64,000 nucleotides of DNA from Roseivirga sp. (GCA_021404565.1 JAAWWF010000008.1:62001-126000); one strand, 5' to 3'. Counted from the stretch's first letter, positions 9,680 to 19,135 are shown. The notes: a model not told the origin generated them from the sequence alone. Program-made: numbers and translations.

Positions 9680-12013
9680 CTAACTCCCAATTATCTCCAG
9701 CACCAACTCTTTCGTCAGCGGCTTACCATTCGCTTTTGCTTTAATATCTGCGAAGGGAAAACGGAAATCACAGCCAGCCTTCCAGCGACTGCAGCCATAA
9801 GCAGTCTGGCCCTTGATCAGCCTGCCAGTACCACATTTGGGACAGGATGGCATTGTGGACTCTTTTTGAGCCGGAGGCGTTTTAACCGGGCTCTTGTTTT
9901 CAAAGCTGAGCGCTCCTGTATCGTTGATGTGGATAATACCCTCCACCTTTTCACCATCCAGCACAAAGCCTTTAAGCTTGGTCGTAGCCTTTTTGGTGAC
10001 CAGCCTTTCTACCTGCTTCTCGGTCAGTTTTTTATCCATAAAGACAAAGGGCAGTCGCAGGTTGCAACCGGCCTTCCATTCACTACAACCATAGCTGCTC
10101 TTGCCTTTGAGCACCCGGCCTTTTCCGCATTTCGGGCAGGTCATTTCGGCTGGTGCCTTCTTAGTCTTTGCTGCTTTCTTAGCAGCTTTTTGGGCAGCCT
10201 TAGCCTCTTCAGCAGATACCAATCTGGGTCGGCCTGTTTCAGAACGGACCTCGTACACCAGCTCTTCCACCATCTTCATCATATTGGCGATAAAGCGCTT
10301 GGCACTGAACTCCCCATTCTCTATTTCTTTCAGCTGCTTTTCCCACTGTCCTGTCAGCTCAGCAGACTTGAGCAGCTGATTCTGAATGGTATCAATCAGC
10401 TGAATACCCATAGCCGTGGGAACGACCTGCTTCTTACGCCTTTCTGTGTATTTCCGCTTAAAGAGAGTTTCTATGATGTTGGCGCGGGTAGAGGGGCGAC
10501 CAATACCATTGGCCTTCATCAGGTCGCGCAACTCATCATTTTCTACCTGCTTGCCGGCTGTTTCCATGGCTCGGAGCAGCGAGGCCTCGGTGTAGTTGTT
10601 GGGCGCCTTGGTGGTCTTTTCTACAAAGGAGGGCTCATGCGGGCCATGTTCTCCGGTCTCAAAGCTGGGAAGCAGCTTTTCTTCCTCTTCCTCTTTCTTT
10701 TCCTCCTCGTCTTCTTCCTTGTTCTTTTTGGTTCTCGGGAAGAGTACTCGCCAGCCCTCTTCAAGTATTTCCTTACCCTTGGCCGTAAAGGTCACGGTTT
10801 CTACTTCAGCACTTACTGTGGTTTTTGCCACCTTACAGTCTGGATAAAAAACTGCGATAAAACGCCTGACAATAATGTCGTATACCTTCTGCTCATCTGC
10901 ATTCAGGTACTTCTCTTCCCCGGTAGGAATGATAGCGTGGTGATCCGTTACCTTATTGTCATTAAAAACTTTCGCAGACTTACGGATTTTGCCGCCAATA
11001 AGAGATTCTGTAAAAGAGGCATATTTGGTGAGGCCCTTGAGGATGCCCGGAATCTTGGGGTACATATCGTTGGGTAGGAAGGTAGTGTCTACCCTGGGGT
11101 AAGTCACCACCTTCATTTCGTAAAGACGTTGCACAATCTTAAGAGTGGCCTCGGCTGTAAAGCTGAATTTACTATTGCAGTACACCTGCAGACTGGTCAG
11201 GTCAAAGAGTTTGGGAGCATATTCCTTACCGTCTTTTTTCTCCACTCCCGTAACGTACAGGTCCTTACCGCTAACCTGATTGAGCAGCTTTTCACCATCT
11301 TCTTTGGTGAAAAATTTACCCTCGGTACTGTTGAATGCGGTATCCCGGTATTTGGTCTGAAGCTCCCAGTAGGGTTTGGGTACAAAGTTTTCTATCTCAT
11401 GATAGCGATTTACCAGCATGGCCAGGGTAGGAGTCTGCACTCTGCCGATGGACAGTACCTGCTTAAAACCGCCATACTTTAGCGTATAGAGACGGGTGGC
11501 ATTCATGCCCAACAACCAGTCACCAATAGCACGAGAACTGCCTGCATAATAGAGCTGGTCAAAATCATCTGCGGGTTTCAGGCTGTCAAAGCCGGTTTTG
11601 ATAGCTTCCGTGGTCAGCGATGAAATCCAGAGTCTTTCTACGGGCCCTTTGTAACCCGCTTGTTTGATTACCCAACGCTGAATCAATTCTCCTTCCTGGC
11701 CTGCATCACCACAGTTGATGACCAGGCTGGCTTTTCCAAAAAGAGTCTTAATTACATTAAACTGTTTCTTTACCCCACTGTCATCCATCACCTTGGTTTC
11801 GAAACGGTCTGGCAGCATGGGGAGTGTATTGAGGTCCCAGCGTTTCCAATGGGCCTTATAATCTTCCGGTGGATAAAGAGTGCAAAAGTGCCCGAAGGTC
11901 CAGGTGACCTGGTAGCCGTTGCCTTCATAGTAGCCGTCTCTACGGGTATCAGCACCGATTACCGAGGCTATTTCTTTGGCTACACTGGGTTTCTCGGCAA
12001 TACAGACTTTCAT
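9680..12013 (-). CDS. topB: DNA topoisomerase III (type IA), with two C-terminal topoisomerase repeats
   Basis: 777 aa. Type IA topoisomerase: TOPRIM residues Glu7 (AEKPS) and the GDAGQEGE motif (103-109), the SIGRVQTPTLAML signature near 188, and active-site Tyr305 in VVTYPRVDT. It relaxes negative supercoils and resolves recombination intermediates through a 5'-phosphotyrosine link. A charged insertion of about 20 residues rich in Lys and Glu lies near residue 430. The C-terminus carries two topoisomerase C-terminal repeats, each with CP.CG.G and GCS.WKAGC, which may bind zinc in DNA binding. Start ATG at 12013 gives the canonical MKVCIAEKPS. Confidence 0.96.
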   Translation of the reverse strand: MKVCIAEKPSVAKEIASVIGADTRRDGYYEGNGYQVTWTFGHFCTLYPPEDYKAHWKRWDLNTLPMLPDRFETKVMDDSGVKKQFNVIKTLFGKASLVINCGDAGQEGELIQRWVIKQAGYKGPVERLWISSLTTEAIKTGFDSLKPADDFDQLYYAGSSRAIGDWLLGMNATRLYTLKYGGFKQVLSIGRVQTPTLAMLVNRYHEIENFVPKPYWELQTKYRDTAFNSTEGKFFTKEDGEKLLNQVSGKDLYVTGVEKKDGKEYAPKLFDLTSLQVYCNSKFSFTAEATLKIVQRLYEMKVVTYPRVDTTFLPNDMYPKIPGILKGLTKYASFTESLIGGKIRKSAKVFNDNKVTDHHAIIPTGEEKYLNADEQKVYDIIVRRFIAVFYPDCKVAKTTVSAEVETVTFTAKGKEILEEGWRVLFPRTKKNKEEDEEEKKEEEEEKLLPSFETGEHGPHEPSFVEKTTKAPNNYTEASLLRAMETAGKQVENDELRDLMKANGIGRPSTRANIIETLFKRKYTERRKKQVVPTAMGIQLIDTIQNQLLKSAELTGQWEKQLKEIENGEFSAKRFIANMMKMVEELVYEVRSETGRPRLVSAEEAKAAQKAAKKAAKTKKAPAEMTCPKCGKGRVLKGKSSYGCSEWKAGCNLRLPFVFMDKKLTEKQVERLVTKKATTKLKGFVLDGEKVEGIIHINDTGALSFENKSPVKTPPAQKESTMPSCPKCGTGRLIKGQTAYGCSRWKAGCDFRFPFADIKAKANGKPLTKELVLEIIGS

Positions 12014-12315
12014 TCAGGGCAAGGAGGTATAAACAACTTTCAAGTATAGGTGAATTATGTGATTGGATCAATGGATCGGGGAAATGGTGAACCGCTTAAT
12101 TGGCTAAGCGGAGAGCAAATGCCTCAATTTGCTAGGCACTCTGAAAAGAAACCGTCCGACCTTGGTACTTACAGCTGATGTGAATTGTTAGAGATGCGCT
12201 TTAAACGAGCGCTTATTCCTGGCCTGATTTAATACCGGTACTGACGGAGAAGGTGCCTGTTCTAGCGATTCCCTGATCTACTGATTTCCTAATGACTATT
12301 TCACCAATAAACCAG
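12014..12315. other. Intergenic region with stacked hairpins
   Basis: No ORF of note. Two hairpins lie side by side: CCGCTTA/TAAGCGG with a 6-nt loop (12092-12111), and GCAAAT/ATTTGC (12114-12131) enclosed by AGAG...CTCT. The 13-mer AACCGTCCGACCT (12150-12162) recurs at 13813-13825. The region is downstream of the SEC-C gene and upstream of topB. Neither hairpin has a T-run, so simple terminators are unlikely. Confidence 0.5.
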
Positions 12316-12795
12316 CTAGCCACAGCATCGCTTGTACTTCTTACCGCTTCCACAGGGGCAGGGATCGTTTCGGGAGGTTTTTTTGCTAAGGTCTGTGGGT
12401 TTGGGGTCAAACTTTCCATCCACATAAAACCACTGCCCGTCTTCTTTCAGAAAGGTTGACCGTTCGTGATGAACCTGGGCCTGACCCTTGCTATTGGTGA
12501 AGAAGGCCTTAAACTCAACGATACCTCTCTGATCGTTGCGATTCCCATGCTCCGTACTGATAATTTCCAGCCGGTTCCAGCTATTTTCTTTAGCCCAGGC
12601 TTCTATCTCACTGACCTTGTGATCGGGCCTTGTTTTTGGGTGAGTTGTGGTATGCAGGTATTCAGCTTTTACCAGTGTACAGGCCGTATACCGAGACCGC
12701 ATCAGGGCCAGGGCTGTCGGGGCAGATCGGTTGAGTATGTTAGGCTCGCAGCAGTCACTAAAAGCTTTACTGGAAGAGCATGGACATAAGGTCAT
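12316..12795 (-). CDS. YchJ-like UPF0225 protein with SEC-C motifs
   Basis: 159 aa from the ATG at 12795. The N-terminal CPC...CC cluster ([13 protein letters not shown]) and the C-terminal SEC-C motif [15 protein letters not shown] are zinc-binding; between them is the NTF2-like YchJ domain with ALMRSRYTA. This is the standard YchJ architecture and length. Exact function is unknown; SEC-C motifs bind zinc and often mediate protein or ribosome contacts. Confidence 0.9.
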   Translation of the reverse strand: MTLCPCSSSKAFSDCCEPNILNRSAPTALALMRSRYTACTLVKAEYLHTTTHPKTRPDHKVSEIEAWAKENSWNRLEIISTEHGNRNDQRGIVEFKAFFTNSKGQAQVHHERSTFLKEDGQWFYVDGKFDPKPTDLSKKTSRNDPCPCGSGKKYKRCCG

Positions 12796-12855
12796 AGACT
12801 GCAAAGAAACAGGGAAGAGAGAGAATAAATCAGCGTTCAGTATTTCTAAGTCAAG

Positions 12856-13632
12856 CTATTCCTCAGGTGTCAGATTTTTCAGAAGTTCCAGTTCACTTTT
12901 AAGAGATTCCAGTGTTTCGAAATTAATTACCACAGCGGGAGTGTTATTCGATGGATAGTCAGAGAGTATCCATACTTCTTCGGGAAGGGAAACCGAAGCT
13001 GTTTGCATGGTCTGGCTGGCGGTGGGCCTGTTCAGTTCATTGCTGGCCTGGTCTATGGCTGTTCTGTCAAGCCAGGCATACCTCAGGCCTATGAGGGTTT
13101 CTAATTCGGCCAATACACGATTGATTTGACCTTTTGTAAAATCAAAGCGTCTTAGCGCCAGGTTTTCAAGACTCTCTTCCAGAATATCACGCTGCCCGCC
13201 AAAAGCGCTTATGCTGTTGAAGGCGGCAAGCCTCAAAACCCGGAAGTTAAACTCATCTTCCGACATAGGGTTGAGGTCGAGTGAACTACCGGTTTTCGCA
13301 ACATTACCATTGTCAAACTCATGCCTTTGCTGTAAATCCTTCACCTGAAAGGTGAGGGCGTTGGTGGCATTCAGTACCAGTGATTTCTTATAGAGTTGTC
13401 CTGCCTCGCTATCACCGCCAAAATAGGCTTCTATAAAGGACGAGCCTGCTGAAAGTATAGAGAATATCAAAGCAACCATCATAAATGACTTAATCGTTTT
13501 GAGCATTGCCGGATTAGGCTCTTCTTTCTTGTTTTGAACCTGAAGCATATTGTAAGCCAGGAGGAATACGATGGCGCTCAGGCCTGAAATACCATATTGT
13601 AGTGCATTGGGAATAAACTCGGCCAGATCCAT
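12856..13632 (-). CDS. Hypothetical membrane-anchored protein, 258 aa
   Basis: Start chosen at the ATG 13632; a TTG at 13656 would add eight residues. Two membrane segments are visible, about residues 10-32 (ISGLSAIVFLLAYNML) and 45-68 (SFMMVALIFSILSAG), separated by a short cytoplasmic loop. The rest (about 70-258) is soluble and helical, ending in FETLESLKSELELLKNL, a likely short coiled coil. No family recognised. It stands alone between YchJ and a 500-bp gap. Confidence 0.65.
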   Translation of the reverse strand: MDLAEFIPNALQYGISGLSAIVFLLAYNMLQVQNKKEEPNPAMLKTIKSFMMVALIFSILSAGSSFIEAYFGGDSEAGQLYKKSLVLNATNALTFQVKDLQQRHEFDNGNVAKTGSSLDLNPMSEDEFNFRVLRLAAFNSISAFGGQRDILEESLENLALRRFDFTKGQINRVLAELETLIGLRYAWLDRTAIDQASNELNRPTASQTMQTASVSLPEEVWILSDYPSNNTPAVVINFETLESLKSELELLKNLTPEE

Positions 13633-14135
13633 GGATAGTCTTTTGGTCTTAAACAATCATGAATATAGTTGTATTTTTTTGAATTTTAAATAGTTTAAAA
13701 ATACAACTGGGCGTGCTTCTACATGTTTCGGACCGAGGTGAGGAGAAGTATTTGATATCGGTAACAATAGAATCTATCAATTTTCCGGTTACCCGAATAC
13801 AGGTTTTTTATCAACCGTCCGACCTGGTAATCTCCTAACTTTATATATCGATAAAAGGTTCTTTCTACTATGTAATCTAAAGTAGGTTTTTGGGTTTACC
13901 GGTACTGAAGGGAAGGGACCTCATAACCAACTAACTATTAACCCTTGTCGCCAGGTGTGTGCTCCCGCAGTCCTTGCTCCTCCGCTGAAGCATTTGGGCA
14001 TCTCTCTAAAGGGAACCAGCCTTTTGCATCATTAAACATTTAACATTCATCATTGCAGGCAGTAATGCTGTGGGAGTCACAACTAAACTATTTAACCAAT
14101 TCCCACCGATTTACTGTTTCCCAATTCACCGACTA
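13633..14135. other. Gene-free stretch of about 500 bp
   Basis: No ORF with coding character. It is AT-rich near 13670-13700. AACCGTCCGACCT at 13813-13825 repeats a sequence at 12150. Two A/C-rich blocks (about 13919-13941 and 14085-14135) belong to the recurring TTGGTTA-type sequence described in the findings. Nothing else seen. Confidence 0.5.
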
Positions 14136-14507
14136 CTACCTGTGCTGATCCACCAGAATGGCATTGCCATCGGGGTCAATCAGGGTCATGCTGGCGGGGC
14201 CGGAAGTTGTTTCATCTGCTTCACTGGTCAGTTCTACACCATCTGCTTTGAGTTGCTTTTGAATTTCTCTGACATCAGTAAACTCTTCTATGTTCTGAGC
14301 GTTCTGATCCCAGCCCGGGTTGAAGGTCATAATGTTGTTGGGGAACATGCCCTGAAACAAACCGATAATCGTATCTCCGTTTTTCAGAATAAGCCAGTTC
14401 TGCTCAATGTTTCCACCGAACTCGCTAAAGCCCAATTTCTCGTAAAAGGCCCTTGAGGCGTGAATATCTTTGACACTGAGGCTGACGGAAAATGCACCTA
14501 ATTTCAT
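14136..14507 (-). CDS. VOC family (glyoxalase/bleomycin resistance-like) protein
   Basis: 123 aa, one VOC domain. Typical features are FSVSLSVKDIHASRAFYEKLGF at the start (the beta-alpha-beta unit), a central NWLILKNGDTIIGLFQG strand pair, and the closing DPDGNAILVDQH. Members bind metal and act on diverse substrates, or merely bind small molecules; no substrate can be read here. Single gene, followed downstream by the A/C-rich repeat block. Confidence 0.85.
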   Translation of the reverse strand: MKLGAFSVSLSVKDIHASRAFYEKLGFSEFGGNIEQNWLILKNGDTIIGLFQGMFPNNIMTFNPGWDQNAQNIEEFTDVREIQKQLKADGVELTSEADETTSGPASMTLIDPDGNAILVDQHR

Positions 14508-14603
14508 AATGCTGGTTTTAGTTGAAAAATGTATCTGTATTCTATTTCAGCAGCTTTTACGGCAATCGCAATTTCTTAAACCGTTTTTTTAGTCAAGGAG
14601 TAC

Positions 14604-14631
14604 TTTCCCGGAGTCGGATGCGGCCGGGAAA
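14604..14631. repeat. Hairpin downstream of the VOC gene start and DUF6157 stop
   Basis: TTTCCCGG and CCGGGAAA pair across a 12-nt loop just beyond the stop of the DUF6157 gene (minus strand). There is no T-run, so it is a weak terminator candidate at best. Confidence 0.4.
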
Positions 14632-14633
14632 AG

Positions 14634-15050
14634 CTACTTTCGCTTAGTGCGCATGGCGGTTACCTTGGCTATTGTGCTATCAGCTACAAAGCGCTCATAT
14701 GCTTCTGATTCTGCCCCGTACAAGGCCACTTTACCTTCCGCATTACTGTGTACACCCCAGCCGTATCGTTTGGTCAGGGGAGAGGCCCTGAAGCAGGGTT
14801 GTCCCTTGGAGAAAAACTCTTGTCGTGCGGTTTCCAGTTCGGAATCAATGAGGTCTTTGCGGGTAGCGAAGACCTTAAAGAAGACATCATCAGAAGTGTA
14901 TTGATAAGGCTTGTCATGCAGCATTTCAAACTGCAGGTTGGCCAGGGATTTTTTATCTCCTTTTAGCGGGGGGATTTCTCCCTGACTGACCGGGCAGTCT
15001 TCAGCGATTTCTATAAAAGTGTTTTCGTAGTTGGTTGAGTGTTGTTTCAT
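14634..15050 (-). CDS. DUF6157 family protein
   Basis: 138 aa from the ATG at 15050. An upstream in-frame start at 15209 would add 53 residues that do not belong to the family and look non-coding. Family signatures from memory: TNYENTFIEIAEDCP near the start, LQFEMLHDKPYQYTSDDV, FSKGQPCFRASPLTKRYGWGVH and the closing ESEAYERF. Small cytoplasmic protein of unknown role. Divergent from the outer-membrane gene at 15386 across about 335 bp. Confidence 0.85.
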   Translation of the reverse strand: MKQHSTNYENTFIEIAEDCPVSQGEIPPLKGDKKSLANLQFEMLHDKPYQYTSDDVFFKVFATRKDLIDSELETARQEFFSKGQPCFRASPLTKRYGWGVHSNAEGKVALYGAESEAYERFVADSTIAKVTAMRTKRK

Positions 15051-15385
15051 GCGAGGGGCGCTGGCCGGTTTGAGAATTGAAATATAAGAGCTTATGTGTT
15101 TTTGACGGTAGAATAGGCTCTTGAGTTTTGATAAATGTCCGGAGGTTAGGAGGCTTGATAGAGCCCACCTTAAAATCCTAAAGAAGCTATTAGCAATTTT
15201 ACTAGTCACAGGTAGGTGTGTAAGGTGTTGATATACAGTTATTTAATTAATTGTTTTACAATTGGGTAAAAATTATTTATAACTGATGCATCCTTCGACC
15301 AAGAGTTGGCATCTAGCCATTGATAGTGGGAGAAATCTCAGGTCGGATTGACCACTCATTACTTCATTTTTAAAAGCTCAAAACC

Positions 15386-17989
15386 ATGCGTCAATTACTC
15401 ATAGCAACTCTTTTGATCCTGATCGGAGCGATATCGGTTTGTGCTCAGGGCATACGAGGGACAATCAAAAGTGATGGGGGTGAAATTTTACCATTTGCCT
15501 CGATTTATGTCAAAGAAACAGGGAGTGGTACCTCGTCCAATCTTGATGGATTTTATGAGTTGCGCCTGAATCCCGGGCAGTACGAAATCACCTTCCAGTT
15601 TATGGGTTATGAAACCCGGGTGGTCAACGTTGAGGTAAACAGCCAATTCACCAGCCTGAATATTGAGATGAAAACACAGGTAATTGCGCTGGGCACTGTC
15701 ATCGTTACCGGTAAACAGGAAGACCCCTCATACACAATCATGCGAAAGGCCATTACCAAGGCGAAATATCACCTGCTCCAGTTCGATGAGTATTCTGCCC
15801 GAGTATATATGAAAGGTACAGGTCAGATCACCAAAATCCCCTGGCTGTTCCGCAAAACCATGGCAAAGGAGGGGATCGACACCAGCTCTGTTTTTACATC
15901 CGAATCAGTAAGCGAAATCTCTTTCCAAAGGCCCAATACTTTCAATGAAAAGGTACTTTCGGTAAGAACATCGGGAGAGGGAAACGACAATGCCGACCCG
16001 GCTTCTTTTATCAGCAGCAGCTTCTATCTTCCCAAGGTTGATAACTCCATTTCTCCGCTGTCTCCCCGGGCATTTTCTTATTACAAGTTTACTTATCTCG
16101 GGAGCTTTAAGGATCGGGGTTATGAGATAAACAAAATCATGGTAACACCAAGGTCAAGGGGGGATAACCTCTTTGAAGGTGAGATTTATATTCGGGAAGA
16201 TTTCTGGAATATCCATAGTCTCGATCTGACCACGGGAATTATGGGTTTTATGCTAAGAATACAGCAGATTTTTGCTCCTATTGAAGGAGAAATCTGGATG
16301 CCCGTGACTCAGCGCTATGACTTCTCCGGCTCCATTCTCGGCTTTGGAGGTTCTTACAATTACCTGGCTTCTGTGAGTGACTATCAGGTGACGAAAAATC
16401 AAGACCTGGATGCTTCCGTGATTTTGGTAGATGAGAAGATTGAAGAGGCACCGGAAGAGATAGAAGCAATAAAGGAGGGGGAGTTAGACGAAGGGATGAA
16501 AGAAGTGTTTGAAGAGGACAAAGGCGTATCCCGTAAGCAATTCAGAAAGTTGATGAAGGAATATGAGAAACAGGAACAGCAGCAACTGGAAGAACCGGAT
16601 CTTATCTCGATTCGCACTTATAAATTTGATTCACTGGCCTATAAAAAGGATTCTTTGTACTGGGCTCAGATCAGGCCTGTTCCTTTGACTGAAAAGGAGA
16701 TCAAAGGCTATAAAAAAGCAGATAGTACCTATATCGCTGAAAAGGAGAAGGCTGATGCTGATTCCAGCCGACTTAATAACGGTGAGAGGTTTAAACCCAT
16801 GCAGCTACTCACCGGCAGCTACTACAGGCTGGGGGAGCGATTGCGTTTCGACTATGATGGCATATTGGAAACTATTCGCTTTAATACCGTGGAGGGCTGG
16901 AATGCCGATTTAGGAGGAACCTTTCTATGGAGAAACGATACCACCACCAGGCTGAGGATTACACCGAATGTGCGGTATGGCTTAACGGGTGGAGAGCTTT
17001 ACTACCGCTTGCAATCAGTTTTTGGTGCAGGAAGGGGGGAAGCCCGCAGTACATTCAGAGTTTCAGGCGGACACTATATTTCTCAGTATCATCCCGGTTC
17101 GGTTGACGATTTTATCAATACAGCCTACACGCTGATTTATGAGAAGAATTTTATGAAGCTCTATGAAAAGGACTACCTGCGCTTCAGCTGGTCCAGGCGA
17201 TTCAATTATAGATTTGACCTGGGTGCAGCCACTGAATGGGCGAGCCGTACAGAGCTTTTCAATAGCACCGGCTATAGCTTGTTCAACAATGAAGGCCGGA
17301 CTTTCAGAAGAAATGCTCCCTTTAATGAGGAAGTCGCTGTAGGAAACTTTGTGAAGAACAAAGCGTTGATTGCCACGCTGAATCTAAAGGTAAGCCCCTG
17401 GATTAAGCTCAGGAGTTATAATGGACGAATCCGTACAGTGAATAACAACGCCCCGACATTCAGACTCAGCTATAAAAAGGGAATAGCCGGTTTGCTGAAC
17501 AGTGAGGTACAATTCGATCAGCTGGAGATAGGCTCAGAATTTGACTTCGAAATTGGCGTTCGTGCCACGATTGATTTTGATGTCACGGCAGGTTCTTTCT
17601 TTGGAAATCCTGATTTAGAATTTATGGACTTCAAACACTTTCCCGGCAATCGCCTGGAGTTTGCACCATTGAATGTAACGGGAGGTTATCGCCTGCTCGA
17701 CTATTACCAAAACAGCACCTCACAGGAGTATTTGTCTGTTTTCTCTCATATCAGATTTCGAAAATTCCTGTTTACACAGCTACCCATGTTCCGATTTAGT
17801 GGTCTCAAAGAAAATCTGTTTGTTAACTACCTGAGTACCCCCACATCAGATAACTATACGGAGCTGGGGTATACTATCGATAATATTTTTCGGGTCTTCC
17901 GGCTTGAGTTTATCCAGTCTTTCAGAGGCTGGAAGGCTGCTGAATTTGGCGTTAGAATAGGAGTGGCCGCTGTCTTTGGAGATGATTGA
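15386..17989 (+). CDS. Outer-membrane protein, CarboxypepD_reg-like plus DUF5686
   Basis: 867 aa. Signal peptide about 1-20 (ending VCAQ), then a carboxypeptidase-regulatory-like domain about 22-105 (GTIKSDGGEILPFASIYVKETGSG, YEITFQFMGYET), then DUF5686 with the early motif IMRKAITKAKYH. The middle (about 345-470) is a long charged region rich in Glu and Lys, and the C-terminal half alternates aromatic and charged residues as in a beta barrel. Probably an outer-membrane channel or docking protein. Its last codons are duplicated at 19055-19135 beyond the RAYT cassette. Confidence 0.88.
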   Translation: MRQLLIATLLILIGAISVCAQGIRGTIKSDGGEILPFASIYVKETGSGTSSNLDGFYELRLNPGQYEITFQFMGYETRVVNVEVNSQFTSLNIEMKTQVIALGTVIVTGKQEDPSYTIMRKAITKAKYHLLQFDEYSARVYMKGTGQITKIPWLFRKTMAKEGIDTSSVFTSESVSEISFQRPNTFNEKVLSVRTSGEGNDNADPASFISSSFYLPKVDNSISPLSPRAFSYYKFTYLGSFKDRGYEINKIMVTPRSRGDNLFEGEIYIREDFWNIHSLDLTTGIMGFMLRIQQIFAPIEGEIWMPVTQRYDFSGSILGFGGSYNYLASVSDYQVTKNQDLDASVILVDEKIEEAPEEIEAIKEGELDEGMKEVFEEDKGVSRKQFRKLMKEYEKQEQQQLEEPDLISIRTYKFDSLAYKKDSLYWAQIRPVPLTEKEIKGYKKADSTYIAEKEKADADSSRLNNGERFKPMQLLTGSYYRLGERLRFDYDGILETIRFNTVEGWNADLGGTFLWRNDTTTRLRITPNVRYGLTGGELYYRLQSVFGAGRGEARSTFRVSGGHYISQYHPGSVDDFINTAYTLIYEKNFMKLYEKDYLRFSWSRRFNYRFDLGAATEWASRTELFNSTGYSLFNNEGRTFRRNAPFNEEVAVGNFVKNKALIATLNLKVSPWIKLRSYNGRIRTVNNNAPTFRLSYKKGIAGLLNSEVQFDQLEIGSEFDFEIGVRATIDFDVTAGSFFGNPDLEFMDFKHFPGNRLEFAPLNVTGGYRLLDYYQNSTSQEYLSVFSHIRFRKFLFTQLPMFRFSGLKENLFVNYLSTPTSDNYTELGYTIDNIFRVFRLEFIQSFRGWKAAEFGVRIGVAAVFGDD

Positions 17990-18074
17990 CAGATACAGTA
18001 AACCTGGATCAGAAAGAGGGGGAGATCAATGGGGAAATTCGAGACTGATTTGTCTACCGAAATGACTTGGCTTT

Positions 18075-18130
18075 CCGGACAGAGTCCGGGTACTCATATG
18101 TTGTCACAGATTTTGAAAACCTGCGACAGG
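18075..18130 (+). repeat. REP unit, R type, upstream of RAYT
   Basis: A 56-bp unit with two hairpins: CCGGAC-AGA-GTCCGG and GTCACAG..TTTTGAAAAC.TGCGAC. It matches 18995-19050 at 55 of 56 positions, and in reverse complement shares three core blocks (CCTGTCGCAG, CCTGTGAC, GGACTCTGTCCG) with the L units. Confidence 0.9.
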
Positions 18131-18182
18131 GTTCTTTTTCCAAACTATGGCTTAGCTCAACTCGATCCGCGCATTATGCTTA

Positions 18183-18237
18183 CCTGTCGCAGAGCCTCTG
18201 GCCCTGTGACATTTAATGAAAGTGAGGACTCTGTCCG
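18183..18237 (+). repeat. REP unit, L type, upstream of RAYT
   Basis: A 55-bp unit starting CCTGTCGCAGAGCC and ending GGACTCTGTCCG, near-identical to the unit at 18913-18967. It folds into GTC.CAG.GCC/GGC.CTG.GAC and GGAC-TCT-GTCC hairpins. It is the inverted counterpart of the R units. Confidence 0.88.
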
Positions 18238-18325
18238 TTTTACCAGGTTGGAGATGAAAAAAAGCTCAAGATCTGGACTAGCTAATGGTCAATCTGATTA
18301 AGCTTGTTTGTTTATATTGACTTAT

Positions 18326-18874
18326 ATGAGTACAGCTTATCGTTTTACAGAGAATGAAATCCCACATTTTATCACGATGACCCTGGTTGAATGGATAGAC
18401 CTCTTGAGTCGTGAGAAATACAAGCGTATAATTGTGGATAACCTCAAGTACTGTATTGAGAAAAAGGGGTTGGTTATTCATGCCTATGTGATCATGTCTA
18501 ACCATGTTCATTTAATTGTGACAGCGAATGGGGAAGCTAAGCTTTCTGGTATCATACGCGATTTTAAGAGATATACTGCAGGCCTACTTTATGAAACACT
18601 TAAGAATGATGCCGAAGAAAGTAGAAGAAATTGGATGCTATGGATTATAGAAAGCCAGGGAGACCGGAGCTCATCTAATAAAAATATTAAGGTATGGATT
18701 CATGAAAACCATCCTGTTACCCTTGATACAGAGCTTATGGAGGAGCAAAGGGTTCAGTATATCCATGAAAATCCTGTTAGAGCAGGTATTTGTCATGCTC
18801 CCGAAGACTATGTCTATTCAAGTGCGGGGCAGTATACAGGAGGGAGCGGTCCTATTCCCATCGAATTACTTTAG
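18326..18874 (+). CDS. REP-associated tyrosine transposase (RAYT, IS200/Y1-like)
   Basis: 182 aa from the ATG at 18326. It has the HUH motif in NHVHLIV and the catalytic Tyr in FKRYTAG, followed by the usual C-terminal IHENPVRAG segment, so the active site looks intact. RAYT proteins nick and move REP palindromes through a 5'-phosphotyrosine intermediate. The gene is flanked on both sides by R and L REP units, its probable substrates. The whole cassette lies between the intact end of a DUF5686 gene and a decayed second copy of that end. Confidence 0.92.
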   Translation: MSTAYRFTENEIPHFITMTLVEWIDLLSREKYKRIIVDNLKYCIEKKGLVIHAYVIMSNHVHLIVTANGEAKLSGIIRDFKRYTAGLLYETLKNDAEESRRNWMLWIIESQGDRSSSNKNIKVWIHENHPVTLDTELMEEQRVQYIHENPVRAGICHAPEDYVYSSAGQYTGGSGPIPIELL

Positions 18875-18912
18875 GGAGATATAATCAACTTTTTGTTTCA
18901 ATCGTACATCCC

Positions 18913-18967
18913 TCTGTCGCAGAGCCTCCAGCCCTGTGACGCTTAATGAAGTTGAGGACTCTGTCCG
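18913..18967 (+). repeat. REP unit, L type, downstream of RAYT
   Basis: Second copy of the L unit: CTGTCGCAGAGCCTC then GCCCTGTGAC and TTGAGGACTCTGTCCG. It differs from 18183-18237 at a few loop positions only. Confidence 0.88.
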
Positions 18968-18994
18968 TTTTGTATCGAGGTTTTGTGTTGCTAA

Positions 18995-19050
18995 CCGGAC
19001 AGAGTCCGGGTACTCATATGTTGTCACAGGTTTTGAAAACCTGCGACAGG
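18995..19050 (+). repeat. REP unit, R type, downstream of RAYT
   Basis: Second copy of the R unit with a perfect CAGGTTTTGAAAACCTG core. It ends four bases before the decayed DUF5686 tail at 19055, so the REP edge coincides with the truncation point. Confidence 0.9.
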
Positions 19051-19054
19051 AAAG

Positions 19055-19135
19055 TTTATTCAGTCTTTCAGGGGCTGAAAAGCTGCCGAATTTGGTGTTA
19101 GAACAGGGGGAGCGTCTGTTTTCGGAGACGGTTAA
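19055..19135 (+). pseudogene. Remnant of a DUF5686 gene 3' end
   Basis: Reading from TTT at 19055 gives FIQSFRG*KAAEFGVR, then ASVFGDG and a stop, which matches the last residues FIQSFRGWKAAEFGVR...AAVFGDD of the gene ending at 17989, with TGG changed to the stop TGA. Similarity continues about 25 bp past the stop in both copies. Everything upstream of this fragment is missing and replaced by the REP unit. Confidence 0.85.

Noticed and set aside
9866-11077. 403-aa open frame on the plus strand inside topB
   Set aside because: It lies wholly antisense to a conserved, full-length topoisomerase III gene and has no recognisable domain; it results from codon bias.
18029-18301. 90-aa open frame before the RAYT gene
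   Set aside because: It consists mostly of REP units R and L read through; its content is repeat sequence, not a protein.
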